From assembly GCA_017539165.1 (NCBI GenBank), contig JAFYHN010000108.1, positions 36,126 to 100,125 on the forward strand: a stretch of 64,000 nt of DNA, given 5' to 3'. Origin of the DNA: Eubacterium sp. Lineage in GTDB: Bacteria; Bacillota; Clostridia; Lachnospirales; Lachnospiraceae. This document shows, one piece after another, positions 25,719-34,675 of this stretch. Position 1 is the first letter of the stretch. The number at the start of each line of letters is the position of its first letter. The notes below the pieces were generated by a model. The model searched no databases. It saw only the letters and a program-made list of their open reading frames with translations, and had not been told where the DNA came from. Both the position numbers and the translations under genes were made by a program.

Positions 25719-27929
25719 TTATGAATCACATCCGCATGATGTAACTAAACAATCGCATTCTGCATCGGCTGTTGCTGAGTTTGCATCATACAGTGAACTG
25801 CTAGATACGTGTAAAACTCTTGCCTTGATCTCCTTGGTCTTTCCGACATTCCAGAAGTTTTCACCCAGATATCCGCATGTACGACGGGTAACATTCATCT
25901 TGGAATGATCTTTGTTGTGACATACAGGACATTCCCATTCATTGTTCTCATTTATCTTTATCTCACCGTCATATCCGCAAATGTGACAGTAGTCTGACTT
26001 GGTATTGAACTCTGCATACTGAATGTTATCATAGATGAACTTGACCATCTCTCTAAGTGCATCCAGGTTGTTAGACATATTCGGAATCTCTACATAAGAG
26101 ATGCATCCACCTGATGATATAGGCTGGAACTTAGCCTCAATCTCGAATTTTGAAAATGCATCTATATCTTCACGGACATCTACATGATATGAGTTAGTGT
26201 AGTAACCCTTATCAGTAATATCTTTGATAGTTCCGAAACGAGCTTTATCAATACGAGCGAATCTGTAACACAGGCTTTCTGCAGGTGTTCCGTAAAGTGC
26301 GAAACCGATTCCGGTATCTGCCTTCCACTTATCACATGTAGCTCTGAGATGCTTCATAACTTTCATGGCAAATTCAAAGCCCTTTTCGGATGTCTGGCTC
26401 TCACCTGTCATAAGCTTGGTCAACTCGTAAAGACCAATGTAACCAAGTGATATGGAAGAGTAGTTTCCAAAGAGGTATTTGTCAATCTTTGCACCCTTCT
26501 GAAGTCTTGTGATAGCACCATACTGCCAATGTATAGGAGAAACATCTGAAGTAACTCCAAGCAGTGCGTTGTGTCTGCACATGAGAGCTTCGTAACATAG
26601 CTCAAGTCTTTCGTTAAGGATTCTCCAGAATGTATCCATATCACCCTTAGACAGGATACCTATCTGAGGAAGATTGAGAGAGATAACACCCTGGTTGAAA
26701 CGTCCTTCGAATTTATAGTTGCCATTTGCGTCCTTCCAAGGAGAAAGGAAGCTTCGACAGCCCATAGGGGAGAATACATTTCCCTCATAGTTTTCACGCA
26801 TCTTTTTAGCGGAAATGTAATCTGGATACATACGCTTAGCAGAGCATCTTACTGCAAGCTCTGTTATGTAGTCATACTTTCCACCAGTCAGGTTGTTGCA
26901 CTCATCAAGAACATAAACAAGTTTTGGGAATGCAGGAGTAACAAATACTCCGGCTTCATTCTTGATTCCCATGAGTCTCTGGCTCAGAATCTCTTCAACG
27001 ATACGAGCATTTTCTTCGATATACTCGTCATTTTCATCGAGATGAAGGAAGAGTGTAACGAATGGAGACTGACCGTTTGTAGTCATCAGAGTATTGATCT
27101 GATACTGCATGGTCTGGATTCCAGATCTAAGTTCGTCTTTGAGACGCTCCTGGATCATTGATTCAAGTATGTCAGCATCAACTTTATCTCCGAAATCTTC
27201 TGTGTATCTCTTTTTATACTTGTTGTAACTCTTTCTGAGATATTTTCCGAAATGTCTCATATCAACGGACTGTCCGCCGTACTGAGATGAAGCTACCGAA
27301 GCCATTATCTGGGTAGCAACTGTACAAGCTACCTGGAAACTCTTCGGACTTTCGATGAGCTTACCGTTCATAACTGTTCCGTTATCAAGCATATCACCTA
27401 TGTTGATAAGGCAGCAGTTGAAAATAGGCTGAAGGAAGTAATCAGCATCATGGAAATGAATCGCTCCCTCATCATGTGCCTTCGAAATCTTTTCAGGAAG
27501 AAGTACTCTCTTGGTAAGATCCTTGGATACTTCACCGGCTATAAGATCACGCTGTGTAGATGCTACAAACGCATTCTTATTGGAGTTCTCTTCCATAACT
27601 TCTTTGTTACTATTCTTTATAAGGCTCAGAATTGAATCGTCAGTTGTGTTGGCTTTACGAACGAGCTCTCTTGTATATCTGTAGATGATATAAGTTTTGG
27701 CAAGTGAATACTTACCTTCGGCCATGAGATCATGCTCGATGATATCCTGAATATCTTCAACAAGAATTCTCTTGCGCTTCTTAGTTTCAATGCCTTCAAC
27801 GATCTCTTCAATCTTCTGATCAGTTATTTTTTCCTCAACTTCTACCTCGGCATTTGCCTTCTGAATGGCTACAACAATCTTGCTTCTGTCGAAGTCAACA
27901 ATGTGTCCATCCCTTTTAACAACTTGCAT
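25719..27929 (-). CDS. nrdD: Anaerobic ribonucleoside-triphosphate reductase (class III)
   Basis: 736 residues. An N-terminal ATP cone (MQVVKRDGHIVDFDRSKIVV) senses ATP/dATP. The glycyl-radical barrel follows. Near the C-terminus are four zinc cysteines (CHICG and CPVC) and the radical-site loop RRTCGYLGE. The tail ends in CDCLVTSCGCDS. It reduces NTPs to dNTPs without oxygen. AGAGGGGA precedes the ATG. Confidence 0.97.
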   Translation of the reverse strand: MQVVKRDGHIVDFDRSKIVVAIQKANAEVEVEEKITDQKIEEIVEGIETKKRKRILVEDIQDIIEHDLMAEGKYSLAKTYIIYRYTRELVRKANTTDDSILSLIKNSNKEVMEENSNKNAFVASTQRDLIAGEVSKDLTKRVLLPEKISKAHDEGAIHFHDADYFLQPIFNCCLINIGDMLDNGTVMNGKLIESPKSFQVACTVATQIMASVASSQYGGQSVDMRHFGKYLRKSYNKYKKRYTEDFGDKVDADILESMIQERLKDELRSGIQTMQYQINTLMTTNGQSPFVTLFLHLDENDEYIEENARIVEEILSQRLMGIKNEAGVFVTPAFPKLVYVLDECNNLTGGKYDYITELAVRCSAKRMYPDYISAKKMRENYEGNVFSPMGCRSFLSPWKDANGNYKFEGRFNQGVISLNLPQIGILSKGDMDTFWRILNERLELCYEALMCRHNALLGVTSDVSPIHWQYGAITRLQKGAKIDKYLFGNYSSISLGYIGLYELTKLMTGESQTSEKGFEFAMKVMKHLRATCDKWKADTGIGFALYGTPAESLCYRFARIDKARFGTIKDITDKGYYTNSYHVDVREDIDAFSKFEIEAKFQPISSGGCISYVEIPNMSNNLDALREMVKFIYDNIQYAEFNTKSDYCHICGYDGEIKINENNEWECPVCHNKDHSKMNVTRRTCGYLGENFWNVGKTKEIKARVLHVSSSSLYDANSATADAECDCLVTSCGCDS

Positions 27930-27969
27930 AGTATTCCCCTCTCAAATTTCTTAATACCTACAGAAAAAG

Positions 27970-27998
27970 ATTATAGCATCAGTATAGTGCTTTGTAAA
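27970..27998 (-). promoter_or_regulatory. Promoter of nrdD, with possible NrdR half-site
   Basis: Minus strand -35 TTTACA (27998-27993), 17 bases, -10 TATAAT (27975-27970). The spacer holds GCACTATA, one arm of an NrdR-like box. A fuller box-like GCACTATATATGGTAT lies on the plus strand at 28037-28052, 61 bp centre to centre, unlike the usual spacing of about 31. The promoter is convincing, the NrdR boxes are weak. Confidence 0.65.
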
Positions 27999-28026
27999 CA
28001 GTAAAATACTAAATATTGTAACGAAA

Positions 28027-28055
28027 TTCTGTTAACGCACTATATATGGTATAAT
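28027..28055 (+). promoter_or_regulatory. Promoter of the metallophosphatase gene
   Basis: -10 TATAAT (28050-28055) with a weak -35 TTCTGT 17 bases upstream. The leader to ATG 28165 is about 100 bases. Confidence 0.5.
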
Positions 28056-28164
28056 TTTTGTATATTTAATGCATAACAATGAATAAATGGCTAATTATCT
28101 TTATTCTTTTAATGAGATACTAATTATGTTAAAATTATTATCAATTCTATGTAAGAGGTCAAAT

Positions 28165-29019
28165 ATGAGTACATATGTAATGTCAGACATACACGGATGT
28201 TATAGTGCACTCAAGGAAATGCTTGATAAACTGAACTTCAGCGACAATGACGAATTGATCATAGCTGGAGATATAGTGGATCGGGGCGGAGAAAACTTCG
28301 AGATGCTGAACTGGTTTGAGCACAGTCCTGAGAATGTAACATTCTTAATAGGAAATCACGATGATGAATTTGCATATAACTGCAATGTTTTTGCTGTGTG
28401 TATGAAAGACAGAGATGCGCGCAAAAAACTGGATTATTACGTGACTCACCCGACCTCTTCATTAATGGATGTAGACAGATATGGAACACTTAGAGAGCTC
28501 ATATGTAATCATGGATGTGATGAAAATGATTTCAGCCACTGGGCAGACATGATAAGGAAGCTACCTTATTATAAGAAGCTTAGTGTGAATGGAAGGAATT
28601 ATATTATAGTACATGCCGGATATATGGATGAGACGAGAGAAGATCTGACTAAGATTTTGAGATTGTATAACTATAAGGATATCCGTCAGTTCTATATCTG
28701 GGCAAGGGATGATGCTCTGGATATAGGTGGTGTGCCTGATACTACGATCATATTCGGACATACTCCGACTATTGCAGATACTGCATATTATACGGGTGGA
28801 ACAGTATTTACGTATGAGAGTAAGATTATAAACAGCAGGTTTATAAATCTTGACTGCGGATATGTATATAAAGACAGATTTCGAAAAGCGAATATGGCAG
28901 CGATAAGACTGGAAGATGAGAAAATATTCTATCTTGATGAGAGTGTTTTGCCTGATTCGTCAGAGGAAGAAGAGGAAACCCCAAAGGGCATGGAAAACCC
29001 GGAAAATACCGCCGAATAA
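28165..29019 (+). CDS. Calcineurin-like metallophosphatase (PrpA/ApaH-like)
   Basis: 284 residues from ATG 28165 behind AGAGGT; the in-frame start at 28087 lacks a ribosome site. Motifs DIHGCYSA, GDIVDRG and GNHDDE, then HAGY and FGHTPT, are those of PPP-type serine/threonine phosphatases and symmetrical diadenosine tetraphosphatases. The C-terminal 25 residues are acidic and disordered. It is cytoplasmic; whether the substrate is phosphoprotein or Ap4A cannot be told. Confidence 0.85.
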   Translation: MSTYVMSDIHGCYSALKEMLDKLNFSDNDELIIAGDIVDRGGENFEMLNWFEHSPENVTFLIGNHDDEFAYNCNVFAVCMKDRDARKKLDYYVTHPTSSLMDVDRYGTLRELICNHGCDENDFSHWADMIRKLPYYKKLSVNGRNYIIVHAGYMDETREDLTKILRLYNYKDIRQFYIWARDDALDIGGVPDTTIIFGHTPTIADTAYYTGGTVFTYESKIINSRFINLDCGYVYKDRFRKANMAAIRLEDEKIFYLDESVLPDSSEEEEETPKGMENPENTAE

Positions 29020-29128
29020 GAAGATTCACAGTTTTTTTGATATTTTTTCCTTTATTTTTAAGAAACCTTGTGTTATTATCTTACAGTTGAATTTAGATGT
29101 AAAACATCAAACAAGGAAGGAAAAAGAT

Positions 29129-30286
29129 ATGAAAATCAGAAAGATAAGCGCAGTTCTTATAGGTGCTATGGTCTTATCGGTTTTAGGCGGATGTGGCAAA
29201 AAGACAGAAGAGACCTTGGAACAGAAGGCCAATGACTATGAGAAGTTTGTAACTCTCGGAGAGTACAAGGGAGTAGAATATACACCTCAGGTTACTAAAG
29301 TAACAGAGGATGATATTCAGTCAGAAGTAGATAAACTCATTAGTGATAATACAACAGAGAATCAGATCAAGAACAGAGTTGCTACAATGGGTGATGCTGT
29401 TAACATTGACTATGTAGGATATGTTGATGATAAAGCATTCGAAGGTGGTGACACACAGGGACAGGGAACAGTTCTTACGCTTGGTTCAAAACAGTATATT
29501 GATACTTTTGAGGAGCAGGTTGCAGGACACAGCCCTGGAGATGCGTTTGATGTAAATGTAACATTCCCAGAGAATTATGGTAATACAGATCTTGCAGGTA
29601 AGAAGGCTAAGTTTGAGACAAAGCTTAACTACATCGTTGAGAAGGTTGAGCCAAAGCTTGATGATACACTTATCGCAAGTGCTACAGATTATAAGACAGT
29701 AGATGAATTCAAGAAAGCTACAAGAGAGCATCTTGAAGAGCAGGCTAAAGAAAGTGATCTTTCAGCTGATAAGAATGCTGTTATAAGTAAGGTAGTTGAA
29801 GCATCTAATGTTTCAGAATATCCTGAGCAGCAGGTGACTGACAGAATCCAGAAGATGGTTGACAGCGTTACACAGTCAGCTGAGTCAAATGGAATGTCCC
29901 TTGGTGATTACCTCAAGAACTTCGGTTATGATGAGGAAACATTCAAGGCACAGGTTAAGGAATCAGTTCAGACATATATTCGTGAGAGAATGATCATCCT
30001 TACAATCGCTGGAAAAGAAGGAATTAAGGCTACTGAAGATGAAGTAGAAGCTAAGAAGCAGGAACTTCTTGATCAGTCAGGTATCACAGATATCGAAACT
30101 CTTAAGTCTACATATGGATATGAAGATGACGATTTCGAATATGAGATCATCTACAACAAGGTAGTGGATCTTGTATATGAGAATGCTAAGGCTGTTGCAA
30201 ATACAGACTCAGATGCAGAGAAAGAAACACCTACTACACCATCTACAACTGAGGCAACAACAGAAGCGACAACAGAGCAGGAATAA
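29129..30286 (+). CDS. Lipoprotein with trigger-factor/FKBP-type foldase domains
   Basis: 385 residues from ATG 29129 after AAGGAAGG. A lipoprotein signal ends in VLGGC (Cys about 21). Then come an FKBP peptidyl-prolyl isomerase domain, roughly 85-175 (GDAVNIDYVGYVDDKAFEGG, FPENYG), and a trigger-factor C-terminal-like helical arm to about 360, with a Thr/Glu-rich tail. Ribosome-binding residues of cytoplasmic trigger factor (GFRxGxxP) are not seen. It is probably an extracytoplasmic chaperone/isomerase anchored to the membrane, comparable in job to PrsA. Confidence 0.88.
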   Translation: MKIRKISAVLIGAMVLSVLGGCGKKTEETLEQKANDYEKFVTLGEYKGVEYTPQVTKVTEDDIQSEVDKLISDNTTENQIKNRVATMGDAVNIDYVGYVDDKAFEGGDTQGQGTVLTLGSKQYIDTFEEQVAGHSPGDAFDVNVTFPENYGNTDLAGKKAKFETKLNYIVEKVEPKLDDTLIASATDYKTVDEFKKATREHLEEQAKESDLSADKNAVISKVVEASNVSEYPEQQVTDRIQKMVDSVTQSAESNGMSLGDYLKNFGYDEETFKAQVKESVQTYIRERMIILTIAGKEGIKATEDEVEAKKQELLDQSGITDIETLKSTYGYEDDDFEYEIIYNKVVDLVYENAKAVANTDSDAEKETPTTPSTTEATTEATTEQE

Positions 30287-30376
30287 TACATGCGCGAAAC
30301 GAAAGATATCTTGATCAGATATTTAATCGTTGACATAGTTTAACTAAAATGTTAAACTCTTTGGTGCGTTTTCAAA

Positions 30377-30413
30377 AATGTGTCAATCTCGGAGACGCTG
30401 ATTGACACATTTT
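30377..30413 (+). terminator. Terminator-like hairpin after the foldase gene
   Basis: A 12-bp perfect stem AATGTGTCAATC (30377-30388)/GATTGACACATT (30400-30411) with an 11-base loop and a short T run, ending directly at the first base of the tRNA. Confidence 0.7.
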
Positions 30414-30497
30414 GCAGATGTGGCGGAATTGGTATACGCGCATGATTCAGGTTCATGTCCACGCAAGTGGGTTCGGGTTCGAGTCCCGTCATCTGCA
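30414..30497 (+). tRNA. tRNA-Leu, anticodon CAG
   Basis: 84 bases. Acceptor arms GCAGATG/CATCTGC with discriminator A, D arm with TTGGTA, anticodon arm CATGA-TTCAGGT-TCATG (anticodon CAG), a long variable arm as in class II tRNAs, and T arm GGGTTCGAGTCCC. No encoded CCA. Confidence 0.96.
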
Positions 30498-30534
30498 TAA
30501 TATGGATTGCCTTTTCGTGAGTAGATACGTATGA

Positions 30535-30676
30535 CATAAAGGGCGGGTAAGCTTGCTTACCAAAGCACTTTATGGAAGACGGATCGTACCTGCGAAGCAG
30601 GAATTTAAACTGCATGAAATAAGCTGGTCTGCGTCAGCAGACGGTGGAGTGCGAAGCACGGAAGCTTATGAATGCA
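30535..30676 (+). ncRNA. Highly structured intergenic stretch, possible new structured RNA
   Basis: Three nested or consecutive foldings lie between the tRNA and greA. (1) CATAAAG/CTTTATG (30535-30575 region) encloses GGTAAGC/GCTTACC. (2) CCTGC-GAA-GCAGG (30589-30601). (3) A three-way junction 30611-30676: TGCAT/ATGCA, a GA-rich internal loop, ATAAGCT/AGCTTAT, enclosing TCTGC-GTCA-GCAGA and GTGC-GAA-GCAC. Arms are perfectly paired. The GCGAAGC mini-hairpin occurs twice. No known riboswitch or T-box motif was recognised. Confidence 0.5.
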
Positions 30677-30742
30677 CGGTTAAATTACTACGAAAGGCAA
30701 GCTTGGAAACCTAATGTGATTTTATTTCGAAAGGAGCCTGCC

Positions 30743-31228
30743 ATGGCAGAAGAAAAGAAGAATATCCTTACCTATGAAGGACTTAAGAAACTCGAAGATG
30801 AGTTATCAGACCTTAAGGTTAACCGCCGTCGTGAGGTTGCTCAGAAAATCAAAGAAGCACGTGAACAGGGAGACTTATCAGAGAACGCTGAGTACGATGC
30901 TGCTAAAGACGAGCAGAGAGATATTGAAGCTCGTATAGCTGAGATTGAGAAAATACTCAAAAATGTTGAAGTTATAGATGAAGACAGTCTTGATACAGAG
31001 TCGGTAAACTTCGGATGTACAGTACATTTTGAAGACATGGAGACTAAACAGGAGTATACATATAAACTTTCTGGTTCAACCGAGTCGAATATACTTGAGG
31101 GAAGTATCTCAAATGAATCACCGGTAGGCTCAAAGCTGATAGGTTCAAAGGTTGGACAGGTTATCACTATTGATGCTCCGGATGGTGGCAAGTACAGTTA
31201 TAAGATACTTGACTTTACCAGAAACTAA
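30743..31228 (+). CDS. greA: Transcription elongation factor GreA
   Basis: 161 residues from ATG 30743 behind AAAGGAG; the frame is open for 33 codons upstream, but that runs through the structured leader. N-terminal coiled coil with YEGLKKLEDELSDLK and GDLSENAEYDAAKDEQ at the tip (acidic residues that assist RNA polymerase cleavage), C-terminal FKBP-like domain (SPVGSKLIGSKVGQVI). It rescues backtracked RNA polymerase. A terminator follows. Confidence 0.96.
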   Translation: MAEEKKNILTYEGLKKLEDELSDLKVNRRREVAQKIKEAREQGDLSENAEYDAAKDEQRDIEARIAEIEKILKNVEVIDEDSLDTESVNFGCTVHFEDMETKQEYTYKLSGSTESNILEGSISNESPVGSKLIGSKVGQVITIDAPDGGKYSYKILDFTRN

Positions 31229-31248
31229 TTCTTATGAAGAATATACCG

Positions 31249-31282
31249 GCCGCTGGAGTTTTTCCGGCGGCTTTACTTTTTT
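31249..31282 (+). terminator. Terminator after greA
   Basis: Stem GCCGCTGGA/TCCGGCGGC (one T-G pair) with a five-base loop, followed by TTTACTTTTTT. It lies 29 bases before the lysS start, so lysS is either expressed by read-through or from an unseen promoter. Confidence 0.85.
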
Positions 31283-31310
31283 GAAATAATAGAATGTGAG
31301 GATAATATTT

Positions 31311-32936
31311 ATGGCAGATCAGAATAATCAGAACAAGAATAACCAGAAGGGTGAACAGCAGCAGGATCTTAATCAGTTGCTTAAGGTTCGTCGCGAAAAG
31401 CTTGCGAACCTCCAGGAAGCAGGAAAGGATCCTTTTGTTATAACAAAGTATGATCAATCTTATCATACAGAGCAGGCAAGACAGGAATATATCGCATTAG
31501 AAGAGAAGCTTCTCGTTGGCAAGGATATGCCTGATACGGAAGGCATGGAGCCTGAAGAAGCAAAGGCTGTTAAGACAGAAGCGTATAATGAAAGACGTGC
31601 TATCATGGATGCAAATCCTATCAAGGTTAGCATTGCAGGTAGAATGATGTCTAAGCGTGTTATGGGTAAGGCTTCATTCTGTAACGTTCAGGATAAGAGC
31701 GGTAATATTCAGGTATTTGTTTCAAGAGATGAGCTTGGAACAGATAGCTATGCAGATTTCAAGAAGCTGGATGTTGGTGATATTATCGGTGTTACAGGTT
31801 ATGTATTCCGTACAATGATGGGAGAGGTTTCAGTTCATGCTGACAGCGTAACACTTCTTTCAAAGTCACTTCAGATTCTTCCAGAGAAGTTCCACGGACT
31901 TACAAATACAGATATCAGATATCGTCAGAGATATGTAGACCTTGTAATGAATGCAGACGTTAAGGAAACATTTATCAAGAGATCTAAGATTATCTCAACT
32001 ATCAGAAGATTCCTCGATGATCAGGGATTCATGGAAGTAGAAACACCTATGCTTGTATCAAATGCAGGTGGTGCAGCAGCTCGTCCATTCGAGACACATT
32101 TCAATGCACTTGATGAGGACCTTAAGCTTCGTATATCACTCGAGCTTTACCTCAAGAGACTTATCGTTGGTGGTATGGAGAGAGTATACGAGATAGGCCG
32201 TGTATTCCGTAATGAAGGTGTTGATACACGTCACAACCCAGAGTTCACACTTATGGAGCTCTATCAGGCATTTACAGATTATCATGGTATGATGGATCTT
32301 ACAGAGGCTATGTACAGACATATCGCTCAGGAAGTAAATGGTTCTACAACTATTACTTATCAGGGAGTAGAGATGGATCTCGGAAAGCCATTTGAGAGAA
32401 TCACAATGGTTGACGCTGTTAAGAAGTACAGCGGAGTAGATTGGAATGAAGTAAAGGATCTTGAACAGGCACGTGCTCTTGCTAAGGAACACCACATTGA
32501 ATTTGAAGACTTCCACAAGAAGGGTGATATCCTTAACCTCTTCTTTGAGACATATGTAGAGGAACATCTGATCCAGCCTACATTCGTTATGGATCATCCT
32601 ATTGAGATCTCACCACTTACAAAGAAGAAGCCGGAGAATCCGGAATATGTTGAGAGATTCGAGTTCTTCATGAATGGATGGGAGATGGCAAATGCTTACT
32701 CAGAGCTTAACGATCCTATCGATCAGAGGGAAAGATTTGCAGCTCAGGATGCACTTGCAGCAGCTGGTGATGATGAAGCAAACCACACAGATGAAGACTT
32801 CCTCAACGCACTTGAAGTAGGTATGCCACCTACAGGAGGTATCGGATACGGAATCGATCGTCTTGTTATGATCATGACAGATTCACCAGCGATCAGAGAC
32901 GTACTCCTGTTCCCTACTTTGAAAAGTTTGTCATGA
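31311..32936 (+). CDS. lysS: Lysyl-tRNA synthetase, class II
   Basis: 541 residues from ATG 31311. A short Gln/Asn-rich arm is followed by the OB-fold anticodon-binding domain (about 95-185) and the class II catalytic core: motif 1 in FLDDQGFMEVETPML, motif 2 FRNEGVDTRHNPEFT, motif 3 GIGYGIDRLVMIM. The C-terminus (DVLLFPTLKSLS) is close to the usual end. No T-box leader is visible. Confidence 0.97.
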   Translation: MADQNNQNKNNQKGEQQQDLNQLLKVRREKLANLQEAGKDPFVITKYDQSYHTEQARQEYIALEEKLLVGKDMPDTEGMEPEEAKAVKTEAYNERRAIMDANPIKVSIAGRMMSKRVMGKASFCNVQDKSGNIQVFVSRDELGTDSYADFKKLDVGDIIGVTGYVFRTMMGEVSVHADSVTLLSKSLQILPEKFHGLTNTDIRYRQRYVDLVMNADVKETFIKRSKIISTIRRFLDDQGFMEVETPMLVSNAGGAAARPFETHFNALDEDLKLRISLELYLKRLIVGGMERVYEIGRVFRNEGVDTRHNPEFTLMELYQAFTDYHGMMDLTEAMYRHIAQEVNGSTTITYQGVEMDLGKPFERITMVDAVKKYSGVDWNEVKDLEQARALAKEHHIEFEDFHKKGDILNLFFETYVEEHLIQPTFVMDHPIEISPLTKKKPENPEYVERFEFFMNGWEMANAYSELNDPIDQRERFAAQDALAAAGDDEANHTDEDFLNALEVGMPPTGGIGYGIDRLVMIMTDSPAIRDVLLFPTLKSLS

Positions 32937-33246
32937 AAAAGCTAGTGTTTATGCGGGTTTGAGGTATACGAAGAGGCAATTTGACAACAAATCTGTTAGC
33001 AATGACACTTGTTGACGAAGGATGATAAGTTGTTAGTCCGAAAAACGGCATAGCGAATTTGGACCCATATGGCCACTTTCTTGAAAGAAATTTCAGGAAG
33101 GTGGTTTTTTGTTATTTTTTTGACATACGAAGTCGTATAAGAAAAAGCTATGATGCGTATCGCTATATCCTAATGGCGTAACAACTGCATTTGAAACACT
33201 TTCCGTGGAAGCAAGGATTCTGTATGGCATTTTGTTGGACAGAATC
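32937..33246. other. Intergenic stretch without a gene
   Basis: About 310 bases between lysS and the convergent reductase gene. It holds the terminator at 33073-33110 and, just after, TTGACA overlapping a small palindrome ATACGA-AG-TCGTAT (33125-33138) with no gene that it could serve. No coding signal or recognisable RNA was seen. Confidence 0.6.
33073..33110 (+). terminator. Terminator downstream of lysS
   Basis: CCACTTTC pairs with GGAAGGTGG (one bulge and one wobble) around an inner GAAA/TTTC helix, followed by TTTTTT. Confidence 0.75.
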
Positions 33247-33942
33247 TTATTTCCAGGGCCTTTCTTTATCCAGCCAGCCGTTCTTTTCCCAATAAGACCG
33301 ATCACTCTCACCCGACCCTAAGTTTGCTTTCTGCATCATTCTCATAAGTGAAAACATAAGCCTTGTCTTGAATCCCGGAGTTACATTCTTTTTCTTTGTA
33401 AGTTTCCGGGTGATCCTGTTCACATCTTTTTCTATCTTCTGCTTTTTCTTCTTACCGACTCCGTTCCAGTTCATGGCCTGAATGCATATGCCATATGTCA
33501 GGATATAAGGAACACCCCAGTAGAACAATGCGTCTTTTATACCCTTTGCCGCTTTCTTTGCACCGCTTCCTGCAGCGGTCGATACCACAACGGCCCTTTT
33601 GTCAAACATGCATTTTCTCGGTTTGTGAGACATCCAATAATTGAATGTAAGATCGATGAAACTCTTCATGGGAGCGGAGGCGCCAAGGCAGTACGTGGGT
33701 GTTGTGAATATCAAAAGATCTGCGGATTCAACTTCTGTCATTATCCTGTTTTTTTCTTCATAAAACATGCATTTCGTATCGTCGTCTATGCACGTATAGC
33801 ATCCTAAGCAAAAACGATCCAGGTCTCTTGGAAGGAAGAACTCTGTTACATCATTACCGTTTCCTAGCTTATCGGCTATCATCCTTCCGATGGTATAAGT
33901 GCTGCCTTTATGGTTTTGACCGTTTATCATTACTATCTTCAT
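33247..33942 (-). CDS. Flavodoxin-like NAD(P)H-dependent oxidoreductase
   Basis: 231 residues. NADPH-dependent FMN reductase fold: MKIVMINGQNHKGSTY is the phosphate-binding loop, FTTPTYCLGASAPMKSFID the flavin loop. A Cys-containing insert, CLGCYTCIDDDTKCMF, is as in iron-sulfur flavoprotein-like reductases. The C-terminus is basic. It begins five bases after the TetR gene, so they form one operon, probably a stress- or quinone-responsive reductase under its own repressor. Confidence 0.85.
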   Translation of the reverse strand: MKIVMINGQNHKGSTYTIGRMIADKLGNGNDVTEFFLPRDLDRFCLGCYTCIDDDTKCMFYEEKNRIMTEVESADLLIFTTPTYCLGASAPMKSFIDLTFNYWMSHKPRKCMFDKRAVVVSTAAGSGAKKAAKGIKDALFYWGVPYILTYGICIQAMNWNGVGKKKKQKIEKDVNRITRKLTKKKNVTPGFKTRLMFSLMRMMQKANLGSGESDRSYWEKNGWLDKERPWK

Positions 33943-33947
33943 AAAAC

Positions 33948-34559
33948 TTACTCCTTATACATCCTGCTAAACTGCCTGATGTGTTTTTCAAGCATCATTA
34001 ACGCTTCCGGTTCTCTGTCCGGTTCTCTGTCGCATACCGTCATCCAAAGATAGATCGGTGCGAAGAACTCAAGCGCCATTATATCAGGGTCTTCCTTCTT
34101 CATGTATCCCGACGCGATAAGTAACCCGAGTAGTCTGGACTGATATCTTAAAGGATTGTTGAAGTATTGGTCGGAAAAGAGTTTGCCTAGTTCACTGTTT
34201 GAGAACTGCTCAAGCGTAAGCATCTTTCTGAATTTGCACTCATATTCATCATGTAAAAAGAAAGAAAAAAGCCCCATGCCCGTTTTTACAAGTTCATCTT
34301 CGGATATATTTTTGTATATTTCCGAATCGATCACAAAATCATTACCCGTTATATTCAGCTGAGTCGCTTTGTTATCGTATCGCTTCCGCATTTCTTCAAG
34401 TATGGCTTCAAATATCGCCTGCTTGCTTTTGTAATGCTTATAAAGCGACGGTGCTTTTATCCCGACTTTTTCTGCTATATCGTTAACGAAAACATTCGCA
34501 TACCCTTTTTCGGAGAAAAGAGTCAGCGCTTCATCAAGGATCCGTTGTTTTGTATCCAT
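33948..34559 (-). CDS. TetR-family transcriptional regulator
   Basis: 203 residues. N-terminal helix-turn-helix typical of TetR: ILDEALTLFSEKGYANVFVN, DIAEKVGIKAPSLYKHYKSK, then a helical ligand-binding domain. It is transcribed ahead of the reductase gene; an inverted repeat in its promoter suggests autorepression. The ligand is unknown. Confidence 0.93.
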   Translation of the reverse strand: MDTKQRILDEALTLFSEKGYANVFVNDIAEKVGIKAPSLYKHYKSKQAIFEAILEEMRKRYDNKATQLNITGNDFVIDSEIYKNISEDELVKTGMGLFSFFLHDEYECKFRKMLTLEQFSNSELGKLFSDQYFNNPLRYQSRLLGLLIASGYMKKEDPDIMALEFFAPIYLWMTVCDREPDREPEALMMLEKHIRQFSRMYKE

Positions 34560-34577
34560 ATACCCGCCCTTTCATTT

Positions 34578-34627
34578 TGGCTAATTTGGTTTAGCTTGAT
34601 TATAGGATAATTCGAATTAGCCGTCAA
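34578..34627 (-). promoter_or_regulatory. TetR-gene promoter with inverted-repeat operator
   Basis: Minus strand -35 TTGACG (34627-34622), 17 bases, -10 TATAAT (34604-34599). GGCTAATT (34578-34585) and AATTAGCC (34614-34621) form a perfect inverted repeat that brackets the -10 box and start region, as expected for an autorepressor site. Confidence 0.75.
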
Positions 34628-34648
34628 TAGTTTTATATAAAACTATTG
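34625..34648. repeat. Perfect 24-bp palindrome
   Basis: CAATAGTTTTAT followed by its exact reverse complement ATAAAACTATTG. It overlaps the -35 region of the TetR promoter. It could be an additional operator or a cruciform-prone end of the decayed element to its right. Confidence 0.7.
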
Positions 34649-34675
34649 ACTGTAAACCTTGTTTATACCTTAGGA

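Noticed and set aside
28037-28052. Confident NrdR box pair upstream of nrdD
   Set aside because: One box matches moderately, the other only as a half-site, and the 61-bp spacing is not that of NrdR pairs; recorded only as a weak possibility.
30644-30742. In-frame extension of greA by 33 codons
   Set aside because: It crosses the structured leader and lacks a ribosome site; ATG 30743 has AAAGGAG at the right distance and gives the normal GreA length.
31229-31310. T-box leader before lysS
   Set aside because: The gap is 82 bases, mostly the greA terminator, with no T-box sequence (TGGNACCGCG type).
33118-33150. Promoter TTGACA at 33120 for an unseen gene
   Set aside because: No -10 box at the right distance and no open frame downstream on that strand before the convergent reductase gene.
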